From assembly GCF_014651995.1 (NCBI RefSeq), contig NZ_BMXY01000001.1, positions 1,364,001 through 1,428,000 of the forward strand: a stretch of 64,000 nt of DNA, read 5' to 3'. The DNA is from Cognatilysobacter xinjiangensis. Its GTDB lineage: Bacteria; Pseudomonadota; Gammaproteobacteria; Xanthomonadales; Xanthomonadaceae. The translations under genes were made by a program, and so were the position numbers. The notes beneath the pieces were generated by a model. It searched no databases and was not told the DNA's origin. It saw nothing but the letters and a program-made list of their open reading frames with translations. Below, one piece after another: positions 1 to 8,247 of this stretch (positions within the stretch are counted from its first letter, which is position 1; each line of letters opens with the position of its first letter).

Positions 1-95
1 CAAGCCTATCAGCCGGCACGCGCAGGCTCCGTCGCGATGCACGCCCCGCGGCGCATGCGTCATGCTCTGCGCCCTTCCCGCCCGACGAGACCGCC

Positions 96-938
96 GTGAC
101 GCACTACTCCGGCCCCCTGCTCACCCGTGCAGACGCTGATGCGCTGGTCGTCGCGCGCGACGCGGGCGCGGCTGCCTGGAGCGGTTCCCTCGACCTCGGC
201 CGCAGCAGCGGCGAAGCGCGGCTGGAACCCGGTGCATGGGTCTGGCGCGACGCGCGTTACCCGTACCCTGCGCGCCTCAAGGACCGCACGGTCCATTACT
301 GGGACGGCGAGGACTTCGCGCCCGTGCAGCGCTACGCCGGCTCGCTGATCAAGCTGGTGCCGACGGAATGGGGCGCGCCGACCTTCGAGATCGACGGCAT
401 CAAGATGCTGCCCACGTCGAAGGCGTCTCCGGTGGACGATGCGAAGCGCAAGGTGGCGCTCGTCGCGCCGCGCGGCAAGGTCGTGCTGGATACCTGCGGC
501 GGGCTCGGCTACTTCGCCGCCTGCTGTCTCGCCGAAGGCGCCGCGCGGATCGTCTCGTTCGAGAAGAACGAGGACGTGCTGTGGCTGCGCACGCTCAATC
601 CGTGGTCCCCGGATCCGGACTCGCCCGAGGCCGGTGGACGGCTGCAGCTCACGCATGGCGACGTCTCGAAGGCGATCGCCACGATCGGCGACGCCTCCGT
701 CGATGCGCTGCTGCACGACCCGCCGCGTTTCGGCATCGCCGGCGAGCTGTATTCGCAAGCGTTCTACGACCAGCTGGCGCGCGTGCTGCGCCGCGGCGGC
801 CGGATGTTCCATTACACCGGCGCGCCCAACCGCCTGACCAGCGGCCGCGACGTGCCGCGCGAGGTGGCGAAGCGGCTCGAAAAGGCCGGTTTCAAGGCCG
901 AGCCGGCGCTGGACGGCGTGCTGGCCTTACGCCGCTGA
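96..938 (+). CDS. SAM-dependent methyltransferase-like protein
   Basis: This 280-residue protein carries a Rossmann-type SAM-binding core. The segment VVLDTCGGLGYFAACCL (about residues 131-147) fits motif I of class I methyltransferases, the acidic residue of SFEKNE follows about 12 residues later, and LLHDPPRFG (about 206-214) sits where the D/N-PP-Y/F motif IV is expected. That motif is also found in spermidine synthase-like folds. The N-terminal ~120 residues are a separate region without a family I recognise. The start is GTG, preceded by a weak GAGA; no better start lies nearby. The substrate is unknown. The gene stands alone, 182 nt ahead of the next gene. Confidence 0.8.
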   Translation: MTHYSGPLLTRADADALVVARDAGAAAWSGSLDLGRSSGEARLEPGAWVWRDARYPYPARLKDRTVHYWDGEDFAPVQRYAGSLIKLVPTEWGAPTFEIDGIKMLPTSKASPVDDAKRKVALVAPRGKVVLDTCGGLGYFAACCLAEGAARIVSFEKNEDVLWLRTLNPWSPDPDSPEAGGRLQLTHGDVSKAIATIGDASVDALLHDPPRFGIAGELYSQAFYDQLARVLRRGGRMFHYTGAPNRLTSGRDVPREVAKRLEKAGFKAEPALDGVLALRR

Positions 939-1120
939 CGGCATCGGCGCACCTCGGCGCTACGACGCGTCAAGCACGCCCGATTCAGGCGAACGACGCC
1001 CGACGAGTTCAATCCTCCGCACCCGCGCCGCCTCGGCGACTTCAGCCCCGCCTCACACAACGGCCATCGCCGCCTCGCAGGCCCGCGCAACCGTAGCGGC
1101 ACCGCCTCCTACGGACCGAC

Positions 1121-2218
1121 ATGGACACCGATCCCGCCTTCGATGCCGACGTGGTGATCGTCGGCGCGAGCTTCGCCGGCACCGCCTGCGCCCTCGCCGC
1201 CGCGCAGCGCGGGCTGCGCGTGGTGGTGCTGGAACGCAAGCGCGACCCCGGCAAGAAGCTGCACACCACCGGCATCATCGTGAAGGAGGCCGCCGAGCAG
1301 ACGCTGCTCAACCAGCTGCCGCCCGCGATGACGCGACGCATCGAGCAGGTGCGGCTGTATGCGCCCAGCCTTCGCCAGGTCGCACTCGCGGCGCCGGGCT
1401 ACTACTTCCTCACCACCGACACGCCCGCGGTGATGCGCTGGCTGGCGGAACAGTTGCGCGCGCACGGCGTCGACCTGCGGCTGGAGTGCGCGTTCACCGA
1501 CGCGCAGCCGGTCGACGGCGGCTGGCGAGTGGAAGGCGTCGGCACGACGCGCTACCTCGTGGGCGCGGACGGCGCGCGCTCGCGCGTCGCACGGCGCTGC
1601 GGGCTGGGCGAGGTGCGGCAGTTCCTGTACGGCGTCGAGTACGACTTCCCCGGCGCGCAGCTGGCCGAGCCTGGCGCGCTGCACTGCTTCATCAGCAAGC
1701 GTTACGCGCCCGGCTACATCGGCTGGATCGCGCAGAGCCCGACCGGCATCCAGGCGGGCCTCGCGCTGCGCCACGACCCGGCAAACGCGCGCGTCCCGGA
1801 CATCGACGGCTTCCTGCTGCGCGTGGGCCATGCAGGCGGCCTGCCGCGACATCTGCGCGCCGGCAGCACCCGCGCCGGCCTGATTCCCTGCAGCGGGCCG
1901 GTGTTCGACATGGCGCGCGACGGCGTCATCCTCGTCGGCGACGCCGCGGGCATCGTCTCGCCGGTCACCGCGGGTGGCATCCATTCTGCGTGGGAGCACG
2001 GCTGGGCGGTGGGTCGTGCGCTGGCCGCACGTCTTCGCGATGGCGGTCCGGCGCCGGACCAGGTCGCCGTCGACGCCGCCCCGCGCTTTCGCGCCAAGCG
2101 CGCGCTGCGCTGGGCCTACGACCGCCTGCAGTTCGACTGGCCGTTCGATCTGCTGCTGTATTCGCCGCCGCTGCGCTGGGCCGCCGAGCAGGTCTATTTC
2201 CACAAGCGCCGCGCCTGA
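1121..2218 (+). CDS. FAD-dependent oxidoreductase (geranylgeranyl reductase-like)
   Basis: The N-terminus VVIVGASFAGTACALAAAQ is the GxGxxG-type dinucleotide-binding fold (here GASFAG) followed by VVVLERK, with the acidic residue that holds the FAD ribose. A second FAD motif, GVILVGDAAGIVSPVTAGG (about residues 268-286), is the GD motif of the PHBH/geranylgeranyl reductase class. The 365-residue length fits single-domain flavoprotein monooxygenases or reductases. Such enzymes act on prenyl or aromatic substrates, but nothing in the context points to a pathway. The gene converges on the alternative oxidase gene, with a hairpin between them. Confidence 0.85.
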   Translation: MDTDPAFDADVVIVGASFAGTACALAAAQRGLRVVVLERKRDPGKKLHTTGIIVKEAAEQTLLNQLPPAMTRRIEQVRLYAPSLRQVALAAPGYYFLTTDTPAVMRWLAEQLRAHGVDLRLECAFTDAQPVDGGWRVEGVGTTRYLVGADGARSRVARRCGLGEVRQFLYGVEYDFPGAQLAEPGALHCFISKRYAPGYIGWIAQSPTGIQAGLALRHDPANARVPDIDGFLLRVGHAGGLPRHLRAGSTRAGLIPCSGPVFDMARDGVILVGDAAGIVSPVTAGGIHSAWEHGWAVGRALAARLRDGGPAPDQVAVDAAPRFRAKRALRWAYDRLQFDWPFDLLLYSPPLRWAAEQVYFHKRRA

Positions 2219-2235
2219 CCGGCGCCCGGAAACGA

Positions 2236-2259
2236 ACGAGGGGCCGCGCGGCCCCTCGT
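2236..2259. terminator. Bidirectional hairpin between convergent genes
   Basis: A perfect inverted repeat with 10-bp arms (acgaggggcc and ggcccctcgt) and a GCGC loop lies between two convergent stop codons. It is very GC-rich and lacks a clear T-run, so intrinsic termination is likely but not certain. Confidence 0.55.
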
Positions 2260-2282
2260 CGTCCCTGCCCTGTCGGCTGGAA

Positions 2283-2957
2283 TCAGCCGTGCGCGAGCGC
2301 TTCGCCACGTGCGGGGCGCAGCTCGTCGGCGAAGCCGTGGTTGACGTCGCGATGGCCGGCCTCGTCGGCGCGCACCGCCACCACCACGTCGCGCAGGCGT
2401 GCGTCGGCGGGCAGCTTCCAGTACTCCCGGGCGATCTTCGGCGCCGGCACGTTCTCCACGCGCCCTTCGTCGATCTCACGCAGGTACTGCGTGTAGCTGA
2501 TCACCGCCTGCTCCTCGAAGTAGCCGACGAGGCGATGCGCGGTACGCGCGGACAGCAGGTAGAGCGCGAGGAAGAAGGTGAAGAACGCGGCCTGCGCCAC
2601 CAGCACCAGCGCACGCTCCAGCCAGTTCGGCCTGGCGATCTCGATGAAGGTCATGAGATGCATGCGCTCGTTCTCGGCCTCCTCCATCAGCGCGCGGATC
2701 CAGCCGTGGTCGTGCTTCATCCAGCGCAGGCAGCGCAGGTGGATCAGTGCGGCGCCGACCAGCCCCGGCACGGCCGCCACCGTCTCCAGCACGATCGCGC
2801 GGTTGCCGTAGCGCTTGGCGAAGAAGGTATCTGCGAGGAAGCGCAGGCCCCGGGTGATGCCGTAGGCGACGCGATCGGAAAGGTCGCGCGTCGGGCGGTG
2901 CAGGTCCAGCGCGACGTCGGTGGGGGTATCGACGAACGGAGTGATCAGCGTATTCAT
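2283..2957 (-). CDS. aox: Alternative oxidase (cyanide-insensitive ubiquinol oxidase)
   Basis: The 224-residue protein has the full set of diiron ligands of the alternative oxidase family: Glu58 in LETVAAVPG, Glu97 and His100 in NERMH, a Glu pair 148-149 in FEEQAV, and Glu199 and His202 in RADEAGH. Two hydrophobic stretches (about 60-75 and 115-138) match the membrane-bound monotopic fold. The family passes electrons from ubiquinol to oxygen without pumping protons. I chose the ATG at 2957 because AGAGG lies 7-8 nt upstream and the longer frame adds only non-conserved residues. The protein is shorter than plant enzymes because it lacks the transit extension. AOX is uncommon in bacteria, but the family call is firm. 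Confidence 0.93.
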   Translation of the reverse strand: MNTLITPFVDTPTDVALDLHRPTRDLSDRVAYGITRGLRFLADTFFAKRYGNRAIVLETVAAVPGLVGAALIHLRCLRWMKHDHGWIRALMEEAENERMHLMTFIEIARPNWLERALVLVAQAAFFTFFLALYLLSARTAHRLVGYFEEQAVISYTQYLREIDEGRVENVPAPKIAREYWKLPADARLRDVVVAVRADEAGHRDVNHGFADELRPARGEALAHG

Positions 2958-3176
2958 GTCAGGCCTCTTGGATGCGATCGAAGGTGTGCATCCATGGCGC
3001 AAAGGCTAGGCCGATGCGCGGCGCTCGGTTTGACGCCGATCAATTCCCTGCCGAACGTTCAGCGCGATGTCGTTCCGCTTCCTTAATCGCGCTCGCCAAG
3101 CGGCTGAGAAGCGGCCGGAACCGGTCGCAGGCGCCCGTGCCGCTACACTTCGCGCCCGTTCCATCCGGTATTTCCG

Positions 3177-3914
3177 ATGACCGACCCGGTCCGCCTCGCC
3201 CAGCGCGTCGTCCAGCTGCTGAACTGCTCGCGCAACGAGGCCGAGCACTACATCCGCAACGGACGCGTGTCGGTGGACGGCGAGATCGTCGAGCTGCCGC
3301 AGCATCGCGTCAGCGACGAGCGCATCGAGATCGACACGCGCACGCCGCCCGGCGAGGTCGAGCCGGCGACGATCCTTTTGCACAAGCCGGCGGGCGTCGA
3401 CGCGATCGAAGGCCCGGATCCCGCCGTCGCGCTCGTGGTGCCCGCGTCGCGCTGGGAGGACGACCCGTCCGGCGTGCACCTGCTGCAACGGCACTTCCAT
3501 CGGCTGGTGCCGCTGGTGCCGCTTGAGCGCGAGGCCAGCGGCCTGATGGTGCTGACGCAGGACCGACGCGTGCGCCGCCGCCTTGTCGAGGACGCCGACG
3601 ACATCGAGCAGGAATTCGTGGTGGAAGTGGAAGGCACGGTGGCGCCCGATGGGCTCGAGCGCCTGCGCGACGGGCTGCCACATCGCGGCGGCCTGCTGCC
3701 GCGCTGCAGCGTGAGCTGGCAGAGCGAGAACCGCCTGCGCTTCGCTCTCAAGGGCGTGCGCGAAGGCCAGTTGCAGTGGATGTGCGGGCAGGTCGGGCTG
3801 CGCGCCGTGGCGATCCGCCGGCTGCGCATCGGCCGCGTGGCCACCGGCAAGGGCCCGAACGGCGCGATGCCGCCGGGCGCGTGGCGCTACCTGCCGGTCG
3901 GCGAACGCTTCTGA
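3177..3914 (+). CDS. RsuA/RluF-type pseudouridine synthase homologue with Glu at the catalytic Asp position
   Basis: The protein has 245 residues. The N-terminal ~60 residues are an S4 RNA-binding domain (RLAQRVVQLLNCSRNEAEHY, NGRVSVDG), and the rest is a pseudouridine synthase fold with TILLHKPAG. In the family the catalytic Asp sits in GRLDxxTxGLLLLT; the aligned segment here is VPLEREASGLMVLTQD, so Arg-Leu-Asp has become Pro-Leu-Glu. From memory, a related subfamily in pseudomonads also lacks this Asp. RNA binding without isomerase activity is therefore a real possibility. The C-terminal KGVREGQLQWMCGQVGLRAV is typical of the family. The ATG is the only good start. Confidence 0.82.
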   Translation: MTDPVRLAQRVVQLLNCSRNEAEHYIRNGRVSVDGEIVELPQHRVSDERIEIDTRTPPGEVEPATILLHKPAGVDAIEGPDPAVALVVPASRWEDDPSGVHLLQRHFHRLVPLVPLEREASGLMVLTQDRRVRRRLVEDADDIEQEFVVEVEGTVAPDGLERLRDGLPHRGGLLPRCSVSWQSENRLRFALKGVREGQLQWMCGQVGLRAVAIRRLRIGRVATGKGPNGAMPPGAWRYLPVGERF

Positions 3915-3917
3915 CCC

Positions 3918-4178
3918 TCAGCGCGCCGAAAGCCAGGCTTCCAGCTCGCGCGCGCCGCCGATGCGCTCGTCGCCGACGAACACCAGCGGTGTGGTGTCGA
4001 GGCCGTGCTCGGCCTTGAAGGCATCGGTCTCCTCGCGCGAGCGCAGCGGGCGGTCGTCGATGTCGTAGCCCGCGTCCTCCAGCAGCCTCAGGGCGCGCAG
4101 TCCGAACGGGCAGACGTGGTCGGGCAGGACCATGCGGTACAGCGTTGCGTGGCGATCGGTCGGGTTCGAAGCGGACAT
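3918..4178 (-). CDS. Glutaredoxin-like protein (single-cysteine CPFG)
   Basis: This is an 86-residue thioredoxin-fold protein. The active-site region is DHVCPFGLRAL, with one cysteine where classical glutaredoxins have CPYC. The cis-proline segment TTPLVFVGDERIGG matches the TVPxVFI-x-GG glutathione-binding pattern. The ATG at 4178 is preceded by GGAGA at 8 nt; an upstream in-frame ATG lacks a binding site. A monothiol mechanism or a glutathione-transferase-like role is possible. The gene is convergent with its neighbour and almost touches it. Confidence 0.82.
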   Translation of the reverse strand: MSASNPTDRHATLYRMVLPDHVCPFGLRALRLLEDAGYDIDDRPLRSREETDAFKAEHGLDTTPLVFVGDERIGGARELEAWLSAR

Positions 4179-4346
4179 GGGCGTCTCCGTTGATTGCCGC
4201 ATCCTTGCCGCGCGCATGCGACGGAGCGATCAACGCGGCGGCCGCCGGCCGACCGGCCGCATCGCTGCCACCACGCACTAACGCACTCTGGACACGCGCG
4301 CGCCTACGGTCGGCGCACGTCGCGCGTTTCCGCCGCCGAGGTCCCC

Positions 4347-4781
4347 GTGAACCTGCCCGCTCCACCGAGCCGCCCCGCCGTCGCGGATGCCGTGTTCGAG
4401 TTGCTCGATCCCATTCCCTACGGCTGCTTCGTCGCCGCGCTGGTGTTCGACATCACCTACGCGCGCACCGCGGAGATACTCTGGACCAAGGCCGCCGCCT
4501 GGCTGATCGTGCTGGGCCTTGTGGTCGCGATCCTCCCACGCCTGATCAATCTGTGGTGGACGTGGGGCCCGTCGCGGCGGCGCCCCGCGGGCGGCGAGCG
4601 CATCGCGTTCTGGCTCAACCTGTTCGCGGTGGTCGCGGCGATCGCCAATGCGTTCGTGCACAGCCGTGACGCCTATGCGGTGGTGCCCGCCGGGCAGTGG
4701 CTGTCGGTGCTGACGGTGCTGCTGATCGCGGTGGCGCGCATCGTGCTGGCGATGCGTCGCGGAGGGCTGGCCCATGGCTGA
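4347..4781 (+). CDS. DUF2231-type membrane protein
   Basis: The 144-residue protein has four predicted membrane segments (about residues 25-38, 46-66, 88-108, 117-135) with short loops and the pattern FELLDPIPYGCFVAALVFDI. I recognise the DUF2231 type. The start is GTG at 4347 with GAGG 6 nt upstream; the open frame extends further, but with composition unlike a protein. The last 8 bases overlap the start of the PQQ-type dehydrogenase gene. Translational coupling is likely, and this protein probably works with that lipoprotein at the inner membrane. Confidence 0.8.
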   Translation: MNLPAPPSRPAVADAVFELLDPIPYGCFVAALVFDITYARTAEILWTKAAAWLIVLGLVVAILPRLINLWWTWGPSRRRPAGGERIAFWLNLFAVVAAIANAFVHSRDAYAVVPAGQWLSVLTVLLIAVARIVLAMRRGGLAHG

Positions 4782-6084
4782 TTCGATGACCGGCCGCGTC
4801 CTCGCGCTCGCGGCCACGCTGCTGATCGCCGGCTGCGACACCGGCGCGCGTTACACGCCCGAGCAGCAGTCGGGCGCCTCGCCACCGCTGCCGCCGGCGC
4901 GCAACTTCTTCGTGCCGCCGATGCAGGTACCCGACGGTGTGGGCTGGGCCCAGGGCCGCATGCCGAAGGTCGCTCCCGGCCTCGCGATCGCGCCGATCGC
5001 GCGCGGCCTGATGCATCCGCGGCAGCTGCTCGCGCTGCCCAATGGCGACGTGCTCGTCGTCGAATCGAACGGGCCCGGGCAGGAAGCCATCACCACGCCG
5101 AAGCAGTTGATCGCCGGCAAGGTCAAGGCGAATTCCGGCAAGGGTGCCAAGGGCGGCAACCGCATCACGCTGCTGCGCCCCACGCCCGCTGGCGAATGGC
5201 AGAAGCACGTGCTGCTGGAAAAGCTGCATTCGCCATTCGGCGTGCAGCTCGTCGGCGATTCGCTCTACGTCGCCAATACAGGCGAGATCGTGCGTTTCCC
5301 GTTCCGCGTGGGCGACACGCGCATCACGGCGCCCGGCGTGCCCTTCACCGACCTGCCCAGCACCAACAACCATCACTGGACGAAGGCGCTGCTCGCGAGC
5401 CCCGACGGCAGAAAGATGTACGTCGGCGTCGGCTCCAACAGCAATGCCGGCGAGAACGGCCTCGACGTGGAATACCGCCGCGCGGTGATCCTGGAAGTCG
5501 ACATGGCCAGCGCGAGCAGTCGCATCCATGCCTCGGGCGTGCGCAATCCCACCGGTCTGGGCTGGAACCCGTGGACGGGCCAGCTCTGGGCCATCGCGAA
5601 CGAACGCGACGAGATCGGCGGCGACCTCGTGCCCGACTACCTCACGTCGATCCGCCCCGGCGGCTTCTACGGCTGGCCTTACAGCTACTACGGCCAGCAC
5701 GTCGACACGCGCGTGGTGCCGCAGCGGCCCGACCTCGTCCGCCGCGCAATCGTCCCCGACTACGCGCTCGGGTCGCACGTCGCCGCGCTCGGCCTCGCGT
5801 TCTCGCAGGGCAATGCACTGCCGCCGCAGTACCAGCAGGGCGCGTTCGTCGGCGAGCACGGCAGCTGGAATCGCAAGCCGCTCAGCGGCTACGCCGTGGT
5901 GTTCGTGCCGTTCCGCGACGGCAGGCCCGCCGGCAAGCCGCAGACGCTGGTGTCGGGCTTCCATTCGGACGACGAGCAGGAACTCTACGGCGCGCCGGTC
6001 GGCGTCGCCTTCGACCGCGACGGTGCGCTGCTGTTCGCCGACGACGTGGGCGACACGGTGTGGCGGGTGACCGCGGCGCGCTGA
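4774..6084 (+). CDS. PQQ-dependent sugar dehydrogenase (sorbosone dehydrogenase family), lipoprotein
   Basis: This is a 436-residue beta-propeller protein. The N-terminus is a lipoprotein signal (LLIAGC, Cys about 21). Typical soluble glucose/sorbosone dehydrogenase blocks follow: RGLMHPRQLLALPNGDVLVV, HWTKALLASPDGRKMYVGVG, SGVRNPTGLGWNPWTGQLWA, GEHGSWNRKPLSGY and APVGVAFDRDGALLFADD. Family members oxidise sugars or aldehydes with PQQ and Ca2+; the substrate here cannot be read from sequence. A GGAGGG site 7 nt upstream lies inside the overlapping DUF2231 gene, so the two are a coupled operon. No PQQ synthesis genes occur in the window. Confidence 0.88.
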   Translation: MADSMTGRVLALAATLLIAGCDTGARYTPEQQSGASPPLPPARNFFVPPMQVPDGVGWAQGRMPKVAPGLAIAPIARGLMHPRQLLALPNGDVLVVESNGPGQEAITTPKQLIAGKVKANSGKGAKGGNRITLLRPTPAGEWQKHVLLEKLHSPFGVQLVGDSLYVANTGEIVRFPFRVGDTRITAPGVPFTDLPSTNNHHWTKALLASPDGRKMYVGVGSNSNAGENGLDVEYRRAVILEVDMASASSRIHASGVRNPTGLGWNPWTGQLWAIANERDEIGGDLVPDYLTSIRPGGFYGWPYSYYGQHVDTRVVPQRPDLVRRAIVPDYALGSHVAALGLAFSQGNALPPQYQQGAFVGEHGSWNRKPLSGYAVVFVPFRDGRPAGKPQTLVSGFHSDDEQELYGAPVGVAFDRDGALLFADDVGDTVWRVTAAR

Positions 6085-6100
6085 GGCGCCGCGATCCGCG

Positions 6101-6658
6101 TCAGCCGCGCCAGTTGGCGTGGTTGCGCCAGAATTCGACCGCGCGGCCATAGGCCTCGCGGTCGACCGGAACGCCCGAGCCGCCCTCTTCCACGCCGAGC
6201 GCATTGCGCATCATCGTGATCGGTGCCATCGGGGTTTCCTCGGGCGCCATCGTGTACATGCAGCCGACGATGCCCCAGTCCGCGTCGATCAGGGTGCCCT
6301 CCTTCGCCAGCTGTTCGCGGCTGTAAAGGATCGGGATTAGGTACTCGGCCACCGGCGGCTCCAGCCCCTCGAACCAGCGCACCAGCACCGGCAGCTCGTC
6401 ACGCGTGCGTGCCTCGTAGTCCGAGCGGAGCAGATGGCGGTTGTCGTCGGTGATCGGCACCGCGAGGCAGCGCGTCGACGTCCAGTTGCGATGCACGTGC
6501 AGCTTGCAGAACGGCGCGTAGCCGTCCAGAACCGCGACCGGGGCGACCTCGTTGAGGTACCGCACGAATTCCTCGGGCGTGATGTCCTGGATCGTGTTGC
6601 GGCGCGCCTCCCGCGGGAACAGGCGGGGCCGGGCGAAATCGGTGAGGACGATGGACAT
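6101..6658 (-). CDS. DUF3228 family protein
   Basis: The protein has 185 residues and no signal peptide or membrane segment. It carries the blocks GYAPFCKLHVHRNWTSTRC, LVRWFEGLEPPVAEYLIPIL and DADWGIVGCMYTMAPEETPM, which I recognise as conserved in DUF3228 proteins. Function is unknown; it is a cytosolic single-domain protein. It is convergent with the dehydrogenase gene, 16 bases away. Confidence 0.8.
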   Translation of the reverse strand: MSIVLTDFARPRLFPREARRNTIQDITPEEFVRYLNEVAPVAVLDGYAPFCKLHVHRNWTSTRCLAVPITDDNRHLLRSDYEARTRDELPVLVRWFEGLEPPVAEYLIPILYSREQLAKEGTLIDADWGIVGCMYTMAPEETPMAPITMMRNALGVEEGGSGVPVDREAYGRAVEFWRNHANWRG

Positions 6659-6970
6659 GCGGTGGGCCGTCGGAAACCGCGGGCATTATCGCGGCCCGGG
6701 CACCGTCGCCGACACCGGAGCCCTTCGCCGGCCCGCTGAACATCATGTTCAGCCGGGGGGCCGCATGCTGCGCCGGCCATCCATGCGGCACACGCCGGGC
6801 GACACCGCCGGCCGCGACGCGTAGGATCGACCCATGCTCCGCCGTCGCCCGACGCGGAATCCTGCTGCCGGAAGCCGACGCTTCCCCACGCCGCGCCGAT
6901 GCGCCGTGATCCTTGGCAGTCCTGCCCGACACGGCCCAGCCGCCGCGTCGACGTTCCTTCCAAGGCCCCC
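6659..6970. other. Intergenic region with a perfect dyad
   Basis: No gene is supported here. The region holds a perfect inverted repeat, gctgaaca-tca-tgttcagc (6735-6753), about 75 nt upstream of the DUF3228 start and 215 nt upstream of the small plus-strand gene. The dyad looks like an operator for a dimeric regulator. A CG-rich stretch without other signals makes up the rest. Confidence 0.4.
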
Positions 6971-7180
6971 ATGACCAGCAAGAACGAATCTCCGCGCGAG
7001 AACCTCGCGTACGCACGCCGCCCCGACCTCTCCAAGCAGGTCACCAGCGACCGCATCGACGAGCACCTGGCCAAGTTCCTCGCCGCCGGCGGCGTGGTCG
7101 AAGTGCTGGGCAACACCGACTGGGCGAAGCGTGCGGCCACCAACGCCGCCGTCAAGCCCGCCAAGCCGCGAGCGGCCTGA
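6971..7180 (+). CDS. Small conserved-type hypothetical protein (69 aa)
   Basis: This is a short, hydrophilic 69-residue protein with the core DRIDEHLAKFLAAGGVVEVLGNTDW and a basic Ala/Lys-rich tail. The ATG at 6971 follows AAGG 7-8 nt upstream. It lies 29 nt ahead of the 46-residue lysine-rich gene, and both probably share a transcript. The AxGGxVEVLGNT segment resembles small nucleic-acid-associated proteins, but I do not recognise the family. Confidence 0.6.
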   Translation: MTSKNESPRENLAYARRPDLSKQVTSDRIDEHLAKFLAAGGVVEVLGNTDWAKRAATNAAVKPAKPRAA

Positions 7181-7209
7181 ACCCATCTACCCAGAGGAGC
7201 CACTGCACG

Positions 7210-7350
7210 ATGCCCAAGCCGAACTACGCCTTCGAAAAGCGCCAGCGCGAACTCGCCAAGAAGAAGCAGAAGGACGAGAAGGACGCGCGCAAGCGCGAGG
7301 CGAAGGCGGCCGCCGCGCCCGCGTCCGACGCGCCGCCCGCCTCGGCATGA
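7210..7350 (+). CDS. Small lysine-rich protein (46 aa)
   Basis: The protein begins MPKPNYAFEKRQRELAKKKQ and continues as a charged helix with an Ala/Pro-rich tail. A strong AGAGGAG lies about 9 nt upstream. Tiny proteins with this N-terminus are widespread in proteobacteria as far as I recall, always without an assigned role. Its charge suggests binding to nucleic acid or to ribosomes. It probably shares an operon with the preceding 69-aa gene. Confidence 0.68.
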   Translation: MPKPNYAFEKRQRELAKKKQKDEKDARKREAKAAAAPASDAPPASA

Positions 7351-7432
7351 CGATGCCCAAGCGGCCGTAGCGCAGATGCACGCTCGCGCCGCTTTCCGTA
7401 TGGTTGAACCGACCTTCAACGGCGGACCCGCC

Positions 7433-8155
7433 ATGCAGGACAGGAACACGATCGAGCAGGACGTCGCCACGATCCGCCGCATCGAAGCGGTGCCGCGGAT
7501 TCTGCGCGCCGTGGTCGAGATCACCGGCATGCGCTTCGCCGCGGTCGCGCGCGTCACCGAATCGCGCTGGATCGCCTGCGCCGTTCTCGACGAACTCGGC
7601 TTCGGGCTGGAGCCCGGCGGCGAGCTGGAACTCGAGACCACCATCTGCAACGAGATCCGCCAGCACCAGCAGGCGGTGATCTTCGGCCATGCGCGCGAGC
7701 ACCCGGTGTTCGCCGAGCACCACACGCCGCGCATCTACGGCCTGGAAAGCTACGTGTCGGTGCCGATCCTGCGCGCCAATGGCGAGTTCTTCGGCACGCT
7801 CTGTGCGATCGACGCACGCCCCGCCGATATCGAGGCGCCGGGCATCCTCAAGTCGATCGAGCTGTTCGCCGAACTCATCGGCCTGCAGCTCGAACTCGTC
7901 GAAGACCTCGACGCCGCGCGGCGCGGCCTCAGTGCCTCGCACGTGCGCGAAGCGTTGCTCGAACGCACCGAGGAAGAGATCCGTGACTTGCTGCAACCGC
8001 TCGTCACCAACCTCTACCTGCTGCAGACCTCGCGCACGTTGGCCGAAGACGACCGCCGACTGCTGCAGGACATGGATGCGAGCTGTCGCGCCGTCGCGAG
8101 ACTGCTGCGCGAGAAGCTCGACCGCATCCTCGCGGACGTGGGCGCCGACGCCTGA
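7433..8155 (+). CDS. GAF-domain sensor protein
   Basis: This is a 240-residue protein. A GAF domain (about residues 10-155) shows TGMRFAAVARVT, TTICNEIRQHQQAVIFGHA, SYVSVPILRANGEFFGTLCA and ARPADI. A C-terminal helical region (about 160-240; EALLERTEEEIRDLLQPLV) resembles the dimerisation helices of histidine kinases, but no ATPase domain follows. It may be an orphan sensor that pairs with other signalling proteins. The start is uncertain: ATG 7433 begins the conserved part, and ATG 7400 or 7376 would add up to 19 residues. Confidence 0.78.
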   Translation: MQDRNTIEQDVATIRRIEAVPRILRAVVEITGMRFAAVARVTESRWIACAVLDELGFGLEPGGELELETTICNEIRQHQQAVIFGHAREHPVFAEHHTPRIYGLESYVSVPILRANGEFFGTLCAIDARPADIEAPGILKSIELFAELIGLQLELVEDLDAARRGLSASHVREALLERTEEEIRDLLQPLVTNLYLLQTSRTLAEDDRRLLQDMDASCRAVARLLREKLDRILADVGADA

Positions 8156-8247
8156 CGCGCAGTCAGCGTTCACGTTCGGACGCGGCGCTTGCCCGGCCTT
8201 TCACCGAAGGGCCCATAAAATGGCGCTTTCCATCCAAGGAGGCATCC

